Assembly (NCBI GenBank): GCA_963837165.1
Contig: CAWIMD010000002.1
Span: forward strand, 1,612,001-1,676,000
Length of the DNA: 64,000 nt
Direction: 5' to 3'
Origin: JAENWD01 sp963837165
GTDB lineage: Bacteria > Acidobacteriota > Vicinamibacteria > Vicinamibacterales > JAENWD01
Shown here: positions 36,461-44,499 of the stretch, in pieces
How the letters are laid out: the number at the start of each line of letters is the position of its first letter
Numbering within the stretch: the first letter of the stretch is position 1
Translations under genes and position numbers: made by a program
The notes under the pieces: model-generated
Told to the model about the DNA's origin: nothing
Database searches by the model: none
The model's input: only the letters and a program-made list of their open reading frames with translations

Positions 36461-36585
36461 GTAGCGCAGGCCTTCAGGCCTGCCAACGGGCGCGGGGGCA
36501 GACCTGAAGGTCTGCGCTACAGCTGACCGAACGCGGGCAGACCTGAAGGTCTGCGCTACAGCTGATCGAACGCGGGCAGACCTGA
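36461..36585. repeat. REP-like array, 4 copies, the last split by an IS
   Basis: Reverse copy at 36461-36484 (G-C variant), forward copies at 36497-36520 and 36536-36559, and the left half of a forward copy from 36575. The forward copies repeat every 39 bases together with the linker AGCTGAYCGAACGCG, so this is a tandem array, not independent insertions. The missing half of the last copy resumes at 38275. Confidence 0.9.
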
Positions 36586-36635
36586 TATGGAATGACCCTC
36601 TGTCAAGCCCCGATCGTTCGAGGGGGGTTTGATCG

Positions 36636-36758
36636 GTAGGGAGCAAGCGTCAGCTTGCTCCCTACGCGCCTCCGACCACGTGGTGGGCGCGGTGTCCAGG
36701 GGCGCCGAAGGCGCCGCCCGCAGGGCGCGAAGCCCTGGAGACCGCGCCCACCACGTGG
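36636..36758. repeat. Two perfect hairpins in the IS non-coding end
   Basis: First, GTAGGGAGCAAGC (36636-36648) and GCTTGCTCCCTAC (36653-36665), a 13-bp stem with GTCA loop. Second, CCACGTGGTGGGCGCGGT (36676-36693) pairs perfectly with 36741-36758 over 18 bp, and TCCAGGG/CCCTGGA (36695-36701/36733-36739) continue the stem inside. No reading frame is associated. They may be structural parts of the IS end or of its RNA. Confidence 0.8.
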
Positions 36759-36789
36759 TACTCCGCCGGGTCGGTGCGCGGGCCGCGGA

Positions 36790-36960
36790 GACGACGGACG
36801 CTCGAGGGCGCTTCGACGACGAGTCACGCTGATATACGGTGGTTACCGCGGTCGCCCGGGGCAGAGCACACATGACAGTGCTTCGTCGGGAGGACGTGCA
36901 GGCTGAAGTCGCGAGTTGGGACAGGCGTCCGGATCGCATGGTCTGCTCGCCGATCCTCAC
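36790..36960 (-). ncRNA. Candidate bridge RNA of the IS element
   Basis: Read on the minus strand, the stem GGATCG/CGATCC (36956-36931) carries in its loop GCAGACC (36946-36940), identical to the left half of the target palindrome. The next stem GGACG/CGTCC (36930-36892) carries CTTCAG (36908-36903), complementary to the right half beginning at the CT core. Further along ATATCAG (36835-36829) is complementary to the element's own left end after CT. Order and polarity agree with the target guides and a donor guide of IS110-family bridge RNAs. Extent and expression are unproven, and short matches could be chance. Confidence 0.45.
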
Positions 36961-37039
36961 AATCGTGCCTCTGATCATCCGTCGTCTTCGCGGTCCGTCA
37001 CCGAGCCGCATCACCATGCCTTCACCACGGTCCCTGTCG

Positions 37040-38146
37040 TTACTTCACCGATACCGGCGCTGGTTGGAGCGTGGCCCACACAAACCCCGCGAGCTCGCGC
37101 GCGATCGCGACGGCAATCTTCGGGGCAGGTTTATGTTCGGCCGCCAACTTCCGGAACCGCCGACACAGTCGCTGTTGCGCCTTGTCCGCCATCGCAATCA
37201 CGCGTCCTGGCTGTCCCGTGCGCCGCCGCGTCAAGGCCACGCCCACGCTCGGGCGATGCTGATAGTGCCACGCCGCTTCGACCAACAGCCGGCGGACCAG
37301 CGCGTTGCCCGTGCGGGTGATGCGGCCCCGTCGATGCGTCTCCCCGCTGGAGTGCTCGCCGGGCACCAGCCCGACGTACGCCATCAACGCCGGTGCCGAG
37401 GCGAATCGGCGAACGTCATGCAACTCCGCGAGGAGCAACATCGCCGTCAACGTATCGATGCCCCGGAAACAGCGCAACCAGCCGACCGGCTCCCGATACG
37501 GATCGTGCTTGGCGATCTCCGCGAGCCGGGCGTCCAACTCCAGCAGACGCGCCTCCGTGTGATCGATTGCCAGCTGATAGTCGTCGACGACGGCTCGCTC
37601 GGCGGCGTGCGTCCACGTCAGGCTGTCGATCCACTGGCGGTGCCCGCGTGTCCAGTTGCGGCCGGCGTAATGCAGACCACGCCGCAGCAGCAGCTTGCCC
37701 AAGCGATGGCGACACCGTTGCAGATCTTCGCGGGCATCATCCCGCGCCCGCGCCAGGTCCCGCACGGCTTCCTCGGCCGGCGTCGGCGGCTGCACGGCGG
37801 TCAGCAGGCCCGCACGGCCCAGCTCCGCGAGCTTCCGCGCATCGCGGCGATTCGTCTTCACCCGCTCGCCAGGCTTCCGGGGGATCAGCGCCGGCGCGAC
37901 CACGTCACAGCTCACCCGCGCCGTCGTCACCTGGCGTTGCAACGCGTACCCACACGGCCCGGCCTCGTAGAAGACGCGGATCGGCCCCGGCGTCTCGCGC
38001 TCGAGCTTCCGCACCAACCGATGCACCGCCCTCGGCTCGTTCGCCAGTTGCCAGGTCACTGGCGTCTTCTCGTGGCCCATCAGCATCGCGACGAACAGAT
38101 CCTTCTTGTGTGCATCGATGCCCACGTACGTAGTAATGTTCTTCAT
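37040..38146 (-). CDS. IS110-family transposase (DEDD recombinase)
   Basis: 368 residues, complete. N-terminal RuvC-like DEDD domain: YVGIDAHKKDLFVAML with the first Asp, FYEAGPCGYALQR with Glu, and TNRRDARKLAEL with the further Asp pair. C-terminal Transposase_20 domain has LMAYVGLVPGEHSSGETHRR and RITRTGNALVRRLLVEAAW, with the serine region used in strand transfer. ATG at 38146. The protein has no frame breaks, so the copy may be active or recent. In IS621, a relative, the enzyme uses a bridge RNA and targets REP sequences. Confidence 0.95.
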   Translation of the reverse strand: MKNITTYVGIDAHKKDLFVAMLMGHEKTPVTWQLANEPRAVHRLVRKLERETPGPIRVFYEAGPCGYALQRQVTTARVSCDVVAPALIPRKPGERVKTNRRDARKLAELGRAGLLTAVQPPTPAEEAVRDLARARDDAREDLQRCRHRLGKLLLRRGLHYAGRNWTRGHRQWIDSLTWTHAAERAVVDDYQLAIDHTEARLLELDARLAEIAKHDPYREPVGWLRCFRGIDTLTAMLLLAELHDVRRFASAPALMAYVGLVPGEHSSGETHRRGRITRTGNALVRRLLVEAAWHYQHRPSVGVALTRRRTGQPGRVIAMADKAQQRLCRRFRKLAAEHKPAPKIAVAIARELAGFVWATLQPAPVSVK

Positions 38147-38274
38147 GACCGGCTCCCTTCGATGCGGCTCTGGCGCTCTCGAGCGCTAACCCGCGATTTC
38201 GGTGGCTCTGTCCACCGGGTTGAGTGCTGCAAGCACGACAACGTTACGATGGAGAGCCGGTCATTCCATATTGT

Positions 38275-38330
38275 CTGAAGGTCTGCGCTACAGCTGATCG
38301 AACGCGGGCAGACCTGAAGGTCTGCGCTAC
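38275..38330 (+). repeat. REP-like copies right of the IS (one half, one whole)
   Basis: Right half of the interrupted copy (CTGAAGGTCTGCGCTAC, 38275-38291) and a full forward copy at 38307-38330 with the same array linker. Confidence 0.9.
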
Positions 38331-38352
38331 AGATGATCGAGGTGGGCCGCGC

Positions 38353-39252
38353 TCACGGCTTGGCGACGCGGCGCACTTTTCTCACCTCGCGCGGCGCCTC
38401 GAGCGGCAGGTCCGGCCGTCCGGCTGCGTCCCACGCGCCGTAGATCATCGAGGCCACGTCCGAGATCGATGCCGAGAGCTGCCGGGTCAGCAGCGCGCGC
38501 GTCCCGCGGTCCAGCACGCGGAAGTACTCGTCGTCGTACACCTCGCGACCCGCCACGGCCGTCGTATCCGCCTGCAGAATCACCGCCGCCCCGGGATAGG
38601 CGGCCTCGAGCGTCTCGAACATGAACGCCCGGGGATCCCCGATCGGCCGGGCAGGCGCCGGCGAGAGCTGCAGGTCGTGCATCTCGCGCAGCACCAGCTC
38701 GGTCTCCCAGCGGCTGTGAATCCCCTGCTGCCCGGTGAGCTGGCCGTCGTAGTTCACCACCGCGTGAAGCGGGACGTGGCCGTCGGCCACGTAGTGGGCC
38801 AGCACGGCCGAATAGAACTGGACGTTCTCGAGCGCCCACGGCGCGCCGCCGCGCCCCGCCTGCTCGAAGGCGCGCTGCAGCTGGCCGTAGATTTCCGCGG
38901 TGCGCCACGGCAGCGTCCCGTTCCGCTCGACGAAGTCGCGTCCCCACTGCTGCACGGCGCGGTCGTAGTCGCGCGGCAGCGCGGCGAACGGCGGCGGACC
39001 GTAGGCGTCGAGGTCCGTGAAGTGGTGCGGCGTCTCGGCCGTCCAGCCGGCCGTCCGCCAGAGGTCCGGATCGACCGCGTGCTCGACGATGAAGGCCCGG
39101 TGCTTCTCGTAGAACGGACGCAGGCCTTCCGGCAGCAGGTCGATCGCCCGATCCGCGATGAAGCGGTGCACGTCGAAACCCCAGGCGCGCGGATGCGCCG
39201 CGCCGAGGATGAGGATCGCGAGCAGGGCCGGGAGCACGAGGAGTCGTCGCAT
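38353..39252 (-). CDS. Secreted phospholipase C / S1-P1 nuclease-like zinc hydrolase
   Basis: 299 residues. Signal peptide ending at HPRAWG; the mature N-terminus WGFDVHRFIAD gives the first tryptophan and histidine ligands. Others follow in the family order: DPDLW, PHHFTDLD, LAHYVADGHVPLH, GIHSRWETEL. A glutamate four residues after the last His (HSRWE) is as in bacterial phospholipase C, whereas S1 nucleases have Asp. So a trinuclear zinc enzyme acting on phosphodiesters outside the cytoplasm is likely; the substrate is unknown. The start at 39252 is divergent from the next gene, with both -10 boxes overlapping in about 20 bases. Confidence 0.82.
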   Translation of the reverse strand: MRRLLVLPALLAILILGAAHPRAWGFDVHRFIADRAIDLLPEGLRPFYEKHRAFIVEHAVDPDLWRTAGWTAETPHHFTDLDAYGPPPFAALPRDYDRAVQQWGRDFVERNGTLPWRTAEIYGQLQRAFEQAGRGGAPWALENVQFYSAVLAHYVADGHVPLHAVVNYDGQLTGQQGIHSRWETELVLREMHDLQLSPAPARPIGDPRAFMFETLEAAYPGAAVILQADTTAVAGREVYDDEYFRVLDRGTRALLTRQLSASISDVASMIYGAWDAAGRPDLPLEAPREVRKVRRVAKP

Positions 39253-39272
39253 GACGGTATAGTAGCGTCAGG

Positions 39273-40322
39273 TTGGACAACCTCACCCATACGCTCGTGG
39301 CCGTCACCCTGGTGCGGGCCGGCGTGGGACGGCGGACGCCGGGTGCGACGGCGGCCATGGTCATTGCCTCGAACGCCCCCGACCTCGACATCGTCACGGC
39401 GTTCACGGGCGGCGCCGTGTCGTACCTCGCCGCGCATCGCGGTCCGACCCACGGTTTGGTCGGGGTCGTCGGCCTGGCCGCCCTGTCGGCCCTGATCGTC
39501 TGGCTCGCCGCGCGCGTGTGGCGGCCGGCGGCCGAGCGCGGCTCCCTGCTCGCGCTCTGTGCGGTCGCGCTCGTCGGCACGACACTCCACGTGCTGATGG
39601 ACCTGCCGACGTCGTACGGCGTCCGCCTGCTCAGCCCGTTCGTGTGGACCTGGTACGCGCTGGACTGGCTGCCGATCGTGGACGTCTACCTGTGGGGCAT
39701 CCTCGTGGTCGGGCTGGTCGCGATGCGGCTCGGTCCCGGCCGCCGGGAGGCCATCGCGCGCGGCGTCCTGCTGGCGGCCCTCGCGTTCTACGGCCTGCGC
39801 GCCGGCGCGCAATATCACGCGCTCGGGATTGCCGCGACGACCCGCGCCGACGGCACGGCCGCCCCGTGCGCGACCGCGCCGGTGCTCTCGCGGCACCCGG
39901 CCGTCATCGAGGCGGCCGCGGCAGGACCGGGGGCGTGCCTCGAGGCCGCGGCGCTGCCGACGTTCTTCTCGCCCTTCACGTGGCAGCTCATCCGGCAGCA
40001 GACCGACGGCTACGAGCTGCGGCAGATCTCGCTCATCGGCAGCCCGGCGCACGATCGGATCTGGATCCCCAGCGAGTCGGACCGGTGGGTCGCGGACGCC
40101 CGGCGCACACGGACGGCGCGTGTCTTCCTGAACTTCTCGCGGATGCCGGCCACGCGCGCCGTGACGCGGCCGGATGGCACGCACCGCGTCAGCTTTCTCG
40201 ACGTGCGGTTCGTCGGCGGCCCGTTCCAATTCGAGGACGATCCGCGCGCGCGGCCTCCGTTCATCGCGACGGTCGAGCTCGGGCCCGACGGCCGCGTGCT
40301 GAGACAGGGACTGGGGCCATAA
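39273..40322 (+). CDS. YdjM-like membrane-bound metal-dependent hydrolase (DUF457)
   Basis: 349 residues. Starts MDNLTHTLVAVTLVRAGVG, followed by SNAPDLDIV and HRGPTHGLVGV: the conserved His/Asp motifs of the LexA-binding inner-membrane hydrolase family. Several membrane helices lie between residues 60 and 185; the last 150 residues are soluble. The TTG at 39273 is the start giving the family N-terminus; TATAGT (39258-39263) lies 9 bases upstream. A tandem GGTTCTC array follows four bases after the stop. Confidence 0.85.
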   Translation: MDNLTHTLVAVTLVRAGVGRRTPGATAAMVIASNAPDLDIVTAFTGGAVSYLAAHRGPTHGLVGVVGLAALSALIVWLAARVWRPAAERGSLLALCAVALVGTTLHVLMDLPTSYGVRLLSPFVWTWYALDWLPIVDVYLWGILVVGLVAMRLGPGRREAIARGVLLAALAFYGLRAGAQYHALGIAATTRADGTAAPCATAPVLSRHPAVIEAAAAGPGACLEAAALPTFFSPFTWQLIRQQTDGYELRQISLIGSPAHDRIWIPSESDRWVADARRTRTARVFLNFSRMPATRAVTRPDGTHRVSFLDVRFVGGPFQFEDDPRARPPFIATVELGPDGRVLRQGLGP

Positions 40323-40325
40323 CGA

Positions 40326-40353
40326 GGTTCTCGGGTTCTCGGTTCTCGGTTCT
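40326..40353. repeat. Short tandem array (GGTTCTC type)
   Basis: GGTTCTC units with a period of 7-8 bases (four units) directly after the hydrolase stop codon. Confidence 0.75.
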
Positions 40354-40362
40354 TGCGCGCGC

Positions 40363-40385
40363 GCAGACCTGAAGGTCTGCGCTAC
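40363..40385 (+). repeat. REP-like palindrome, last copy in the window
   Basis: Forward copy with the A-T type stem, first base changed (CGCAGACC). No further copy is seen from here to 64000. Confidence 0.88.
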
Positions 40386-40461
40386 ATGCGTCGCACGCGT
40401 GACATCCGCCAAGTCACGTGCGTTCCGGGCTTACTCCCGCCGTGCAGCGAAGTGGGAGAAC

Positions 40462-41217
40462 TCAGCCGCGCAGGCGCTTGATCAGCGACACGACCGCACC
40501 CAGGCCGCTCTCGACGATCCCGCCGGAGGGGCCGAGCGTGGACCAGTCGGACGCCCCGTCCAGCTGGTGGAAGAACGAGTCCACCTGCTGCCGTTCCCTG
40601 AGCAGCGCGAGCGCGAGGGCGGCATCGGCGCCGGGACCCGCGGCGTGGGGACGTCCCGCCTCCTCGCGCAGCTCGCTGACGACCCGGCCGACCCGCTCGA
40701 AGTCGATCATCGCGAGCGGCGTACGGCAGTACCCGCAGACCGTGGACTTCGTGAGGTCGATGGGCGCGCCGCAGTTCGAGCAGTTCACCGAGCGGACCTG
40801 AGCACGCAGCGCGGCGAGCTGATGCCCGTCGAGCGGGCGGATGAAGTCCTTCTCGCGCAGGAAATCGAAGAACGTCATGAAGCGGCCGTGGCCGCGGCCG
40901 CATCGCCAGTAGTGGAAGAGCGTGGCGCGCTGGCGATCGTCGGTCGACAGCAGCCGGATCTGGCAGCGCGGACACTCGAGACGCGCCGGCAGGGGTTCTC
41001 GCGGGCCATGGTGATCATGGATGATCTCGAACAGCCGGAGCGTCGCCCCGGCCGAGAGCTGCAGGTGTTCCCGCTGGTCGAACCAGAATGCCTGGCACGC
41101 GCCGCACAGGTCGATCTCCACCGTCGTGCCGTAGTGGCCATCCAGCCGCAGCCTGCGCATGGCGGCCCGGCACGCGGGGCACGTGAGGCCGGGGGTCTCG
41201 GGCAACGGCTCAGACAT
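40462..41217 (-). CDS. Zinc-ribbon (zf-TFIIB-like) protein
   Basis: 251 residues. Three zinc-binding Cys clusters: CPACRAAM with CGACQAFWFD (the zf-TFIIB signature), CPRCQIRL with WRCGRGHGR, and VNCSNCGAPIDL with VCGYCRTPL. The middle includes a helical FMTFFDFLREKDFI segment. Probably binds nucleic acid or acts as a scaffold; function unknown. ATG at 41217 overlaps the AMMECR1 stop by 8 bases, so it is the third gene of the MEMO-AMMECR1 operon. Confidence 0.78.
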   Translation of the reverse strand: MSEPLPETPGLTCPACRAAMRRLRLDGHYGTTVEIDLCGACQAFWFDQREHLQLSAGATLRLFEIIHDHHGPREPLPARLECPRCQIRLLSTDDRQRATLFHYWRCGRGHGRFMTFFDFLREKDFIRPLDGHQLAALRAQVRSVNCSNCGAPIDLTKSTVCGYCRTPLAMIDFERVGRVVSELREEAGRPHAAGPGADAALALALLRERQQVDSFFHQLDGASDWSTLGPSGGIVESGLGAVVSLIKRLRG

Positions 41218-41767
41218 TCGAGGCTCGCTCGCCGAAGATCTCGGCTTCGAACGCGAAGACCTGTGCCCCCTCCCGCCAGGCATCCAGGGGCAGCCCGGCC
41301 TTCCTGCAGGTGTGCGCCAGGAATTCCTCCCGGGTCCAGCCCCACTCGAGGGCAACCTGCGGGAGCAGCAGGCCGCGATGGGCGCCGCGGGTGACGACGA
41401 GGCCGTGCCGGCCGACCTCGATGCGGCCCGGATCGGCGATCCGCGCCGGCGGCGTGAGCACGGAGACCTCCACGTCGATCCGGGCGAGCTCGTCGGGCCG
41501 CACGGGCGGGAACCGCGGATCCTCGAGCGCCGCCGCCCCCGCGCAGTGCACGATCAGGAGGCCGAGCGGACGCCCGGGCTCGGGCTGCCCGATGCAGCCG
41601 CGCAGGTCGCCGTGCGTGTGCAGCGAGACGAAGGCGCCGGCCGTGCGGCGCATGACGTCGAGCGCCGGCGGGGCCGGGGCGGTCAGGCCCCGGACGGCCG
41701 CGACCAGCGCGGCCCGCGCCAGCGTGACGACGGCGGCGCCCTCCGAGCTCGTCAGGGTCACGCTCAT
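41210..41767 (-). CDS. amrA: AMMECR1-domain protein (AmmeMemoRadiSam system protein A)
   Basis: 185 residues. AMMECR1 signature LRGCIGQPEPGRPL with the conserved RGCIG, preceded by AFVSLHTHGD and followed by DPRFPPVRPDEL and IDVEVSVLTPP. The biochemical role is unknown in bacteria; such proteins are linked with MEMO-like proteins and a radical SAM enzyme. ATG at 41767 overlaps the MEMO stop (ATGA). Confidence 0.92.
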   Translation of the reverse strand: MSVTLTSSEGAAVVTLARAALVAAVRGLTAPAPPALDVMRRTAGAFVSLHTHGDLRGCIGQPEPGRPLGLLIVHCAGAAALEDPRFPPVRPDELARIDVEVSVLTPPARIADPGRIEVGRHGLVVTRGAHRGLLLPQVALEWGWTREEFLAHTCRKAGLPLDAWREGAQVFAFEAEIFGERASNV

Positions 41768-42606
41768 GGCTTCGGGGAGTAGGCCGCGCTGGCGTACCCG
41801 ACCACGCGGGAGTGATCGCCAGAGACGTCTCCCGAGTCGGCATAGGCGAGGACGCCGCCCGCGGTGATCCCCAGGCGGCGCGCCGCCTCGAGCACCGCGA
41901 CCATCGGCCCTCCGCCGCACGCGTGTCCGGGGTCGCCCTCGATCGCGTGCATCAGCCCGTCGGCATCGCACACCGCAAGCCGCTCCAGCACCACCGCGTC
42001 GAGGACGCGCGCTGTCGCGGAGTCGTGATAGTGCGAGAGGTCGCTCGAGGCCACCAGCGCGACGTCGATTCCCGCGGCGGCCTCCGCGAGCGCGGCGCCC
42101 AGGGCGAACGACACGGCGCGCGACTGCTCGCCCATCAGGATCGGCAGCAGGGGAACCCCGGGGAACAGCCGGCCGACGAACGGCAGCTGCAGCTCCAGCG
42201 AGTGCTCCCCCGCGTGGACCTCTTCGCGCGCCTCGCGCACGAGAGCCGTGGCCGCATGGAGGCGGTCGGCCAGCAGCTCGGCAATCGGCATCTCGCCCCA
42301 CGGCGTCTCGACGGCGCCACGGTCCAGCATCGCGCAGCCCGGAAACGCGACGTAGTGCGACGGGCCGACCAGCACGATCGCGTCGGGCGAACGGCCGGAG
42401 AGCGCACGGTAGCTCGCCGCGGCCACGCGGCCCGAGTACCGGAATCCGGCGTGCGGCGACACGGCTGCCCGCGCGCCGGCCGGGTGCTCGCCGGCGGCGG
42501 CCAGCGCCTCGTCCACCTCGCGCGCCAGGCGGTTGCCGTCGCCCGTGTACCACGAGCCGGCAAAGGCCAGCCGGCGCAGCGGTCCGGATCGGCCAGGGCG
42601 TGTCAT
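41764..42606 (-). CDS. amrB: MEMO1-family protein (AmmeMemoRadiSam system protein B)
   Basis: 280 residues. Shows FAGSWYTGDGNRL, AVSPHAGFRYSG, VGPSHYVAFPG, EHSLELQLPFVG, VASSDLSHYHD and CGGGPMVAVLEAA: the His/Cys residues of the LigB-like fold of MEMO. First gene of the set with amrA and the zinc-ribbon protein. The radical SAM partner AmrS is not in the window. Divergent from gatC. Confidence 0.93.
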   Translation of the reverse strand: MTRPGRSGPLRRLAFAGSWYTGDGNRLAREVDEALAAAGEHPAGARAAVSPHAGFRYSGRVAAASYRALSGRSPDAIVLVGPSHYVAFPGCAMLDRGAVETPWGEMPIAELLADRLHAATALVREAREEVHAGEHSLELQLPFVGRLFPGVPLLPILMGEQSRAVSFALGAALAEAAAGIDVALVASSDLSHYHDSATARVLDAVVLERLAVCDADGLMHAIEGDPGHACGGGPMVAVLEAARRLGITAGGVLAYADSGDVSGDHSRVVGYASAAYSPKP

Positions 42607-42640
42607 GAGCGGGATCGATCGCTATGCTAGCATCAGCCCG

Positions 42641-42940
42641 ATGGCCTCAGCACTGACGAGCGACGATGTGCGCCGCGTGGCCGCCCTGGCCCATCTCGAT
42701 CTCACCGAGGCCGAGGTGGACACCTTCACCCGGCAGCTGGGCGACATCCTCGAGTACGCGCGGCAGGTCCAGGCCATCGATACGTCCGGTGTCCCGCCGA
42801 CGTCCCATGTGCTGGCCGGCGCGCCGGTCGAGCGGGACGACCTCGTCGAGCCGTGCCTGGATCGCGGGGCCGCGCTGGCCGCCGCGCCGGATGCGGCGCC
42901 GGAGGCGGGGCTGTTTCGCGTCCCGCGCGTCATCGGGTAA
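42641..42940 (+). CDS. gatC: Asp/Glu-tRNA amidotransferase subunit C
   Basis: 99 residues. LTSDDVRRVAALAHLDLTEA, FTRQLGDILEYARQVQ, DTSGVPPTSHVL and a C-terminal GLFRVPRVIG are the complete GatC pattern. It stabilises the GatA-GatB complex that amidates misacylated Asp/Glu-tRNA. ATG at 42641; TATGCT at 42623-42628 is a possible -10. Stop overlaps the gatA start (TAATG). Confidence 0.95.
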   Translation: MASALTSDDVRRVAALAHLDLTEAEVDTFTRQLGDILEYARQVQAIDTSGVPPTSHVLAGAPVERDDLVEPCLDRGAALAAAPDAAPEAGLFRVPRVIG

Positions 42941-44436
42941 TGGCCTCCCCGCCTGCGGGAACGCTGCGCGCCCTTCGCGACGCGCTGGCCGGCGGGACGC
43001 GCACCGCCCTCGATGCCTGCCGAGCCAGCCTGGCGACGATTGCCGCGCGGGATCCGGCGCTTCACGCCTTCAATCTCGTCGCCGCCGACCGGGCGCTCGC
43101 CCGCGCCGAGGCGCTGGACCGCCTGCCGCAGGCCGCGCGCGGTCCGCTGCATGGCGTGCCGGTCGCCCTCAAGGACAATCTCTGCACCCGCGGCCTGGCG
43201 ACCACCGCGTCCTCGCGCATTCTCGCCGGCTACGAGCCGCCCTACGATGCCACGGTCGTCGAGCGCCTCGAGCGCGCAGGAGCCGTCATCGTCGGGAAGA
43301 CGAACTGCGACGAGTTCGCGATGGGCTCGTCGAACGAGAACTCGGCGTTCGGGCCCGCGAGGAATCCGTGGGATCCGACGCGGACACCGGGCGGCTCGAG
43401 CGGGGGGTCGGCGGTGGCCGTGGCAGCCGGCATGGTGACCGCGGCGCTCGGGTCGGATACCGGGGGATCGATCCGGCAGCCGGCCGCGCTCTGCGGCCTG
43501 GTCGGGCTGAAGCCGACCTACGGCCGTGTCTCGCGCTACGGCCTGCTGGCGTTCGCCTCGTCGCTGGATCAGATTGGTCCGCTCTCGCGCACCGTGGGCG
43601 ACGCAGCGACGGTCCTGCAGGTGCTGGCCGGGGCCGACGCGCGCGACGCCACCGCAGCGCGCGAGCCCGCGCCGGACTACGAGCGGGCGCTGACGGGCGA
43701 GATCGCCGGCGTCCGGGTCGGCGTCCCTCGCGCCCTCGTCGGCGACGGAGTGCACGCCGACGTGCGCGCGGCGTTCGAGGCGGCCCTGGAGCGGCTGGCG
43801 GCACTGGGAGCGCGGCTCGTCGACATCGACCTGCCGCACGCGAAGTACGCCATTCCCGTCTACTACCTGGTCGCCACCGCCGAGGCGAGCTCGAATCTGG
43901 CCCGGTACGACGGCGTGCGCTACGGGTACCGCACGCCGGACGCGCGGACGATCGAGGCGATGTATCTGCGGACGCGGGACGAGGCCTTCGGCCCCGAGGT
44001 CAAGCGGCGCATCATGCTCGGCACCTACGTGCTCAGCGCGGGCTACTACGACGCGTTCTACCTGAAGGCGCAGCAGGTGCGCACGCTGATCCGCCGCGAT
44101 TACGACAGCGCGTTCGCGGCCGTGGACGTGGTCGCGATGCCCACCAGTCCGACGCCGGCGTTCCGGCTGGGCGAGCGCACGGACGATCCGCTGCAGATGT
44201 ACCTGGCCGACGTGTTCACGGTGAGCGCCAACCTGTCGGGCCTGCCCGCGATCAGCGTGCCGTGCGGGTTCTCGGGGGATGGCCTGCCGATCGGGCTGCA
44301 GCTGACGGGCCGGGCGTTCGACGAGCCGATGCTGCTGCGGGTGGGAGATGCCTACGAGCGCACGACGGACTGGGTGCGGGTGCCGAGGGTCAACTCCCAA
44401 CGTCCAACCTCCAACTCCCAAGGCGCCGATTCCTGA
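42940..44436 (+). CDS. gatA: Asp/Glu-tRNA amidotransferase subunit A
   Basis: 498 residues. Amidase producing ammonia from glutamine. The catalytic Lys (GVPVALKDNL), the cis-Ser in PGGSSGGSAVAVAA and the nucleophile in LGSDTGGSIRQPA are all present; YGRVSRYGLLAFASSLDQIG and PTSPTPAF complete the family pattern. The last 15 residues (VNSQRPTSNSQGADS) come from a heptamer array and are not part of the amidase fold. gatB is not next to it in the window. Confidence 0.95.
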   Translation: MASPPAGTLRALRDALAGGTRTALDACRASLATIAARDPALHAFNLVAADRALARAEALDRLPQAARGPLHGVPVALKDNLCTRGLATTASSRILAGYEPPYDATVVERLERAGAVIVGKTNCDEFAMGSSNENSAFGPARNPWDPTRTPGGSSGGSAVAVAAGMVTAALGSDTGGSIRQPAALCGLVGLKPTYGRVSRYGLLAFASSLDQIGPLSRTVGDAATVLQVLAGADARDATAAREPAPDYERALTGEIAGVRVGVPRALVGDGVHADVRAAFEAALERLAALGARLVDIDLPHAKYAIPVYYLVATAEASSNLARYDGVRYGYRTPDARTIEAMYLRTRDEAFGPEVKRRIMLGTYVLSAGYYDAFYLKAQQVRTLIRRDYDSAFAAVDVVAMPTSPTPAFRLGERTDDPLQMYLADVFTVSANLSGLPAISVPCGFSGDGLPIGLQLTGRAFDEPMLLRVGDAYERTTDWVRVPRVNSQRPTSNSQGADS

Positions 44437-44488
44437 GCGATCGAGCCTGGCGCTGCTTGGGATTTGGGAATTGGAAGTTGGGAATTGA
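44393..44488. repeat. Inverted pair of heptanucleotide arrays (CCAACTC / TTGGGAA)
   Basis: Left array at about 44393-44421 is inside the gatA 3' end; right array at 44459-44488 lies just beyond the stop of the convergent membrane-protein gene and reads as CCAACTT-type in that gene's direction. Each gene is therefore followed by the same type of array. Confidence 0.85.
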
Positions 44489-44499
44489 TTCGATCGTGG

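Larger units (their letters stand above)
36584..38274 (-). mobile_element. IS110-family (IS1111-like) insertion sequence inside a REP-like palindrome
   Basis: 1691 bases between two CT dinucleotides (36582-36583 and 38275-38276), the single CT of the target being present on both sides. Sub-terminal perfect 12-bp inverted repeats TATGGAATGACC / GGTCATTCCATA at 36586-36597 and 38259-38270, 2 and 4 bases inside the ends, are a feature of the IS1111 subgroup. It carries a single transposase gene, a 128-base 5' region and a 456-base 3' non-coding region with strong secondary structure. The REP halves on both sides reconstruct one intact copy. Confidence 0.88.

Noticed and set aside
36582..38278. 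4-base target duplication CTGA at the IS
   Set aside because: IS110-family elements recombine at a dinucleotide core; CT on both sides plus GA as the first bases of both the element and the target explains the apparent CTGA duplication.
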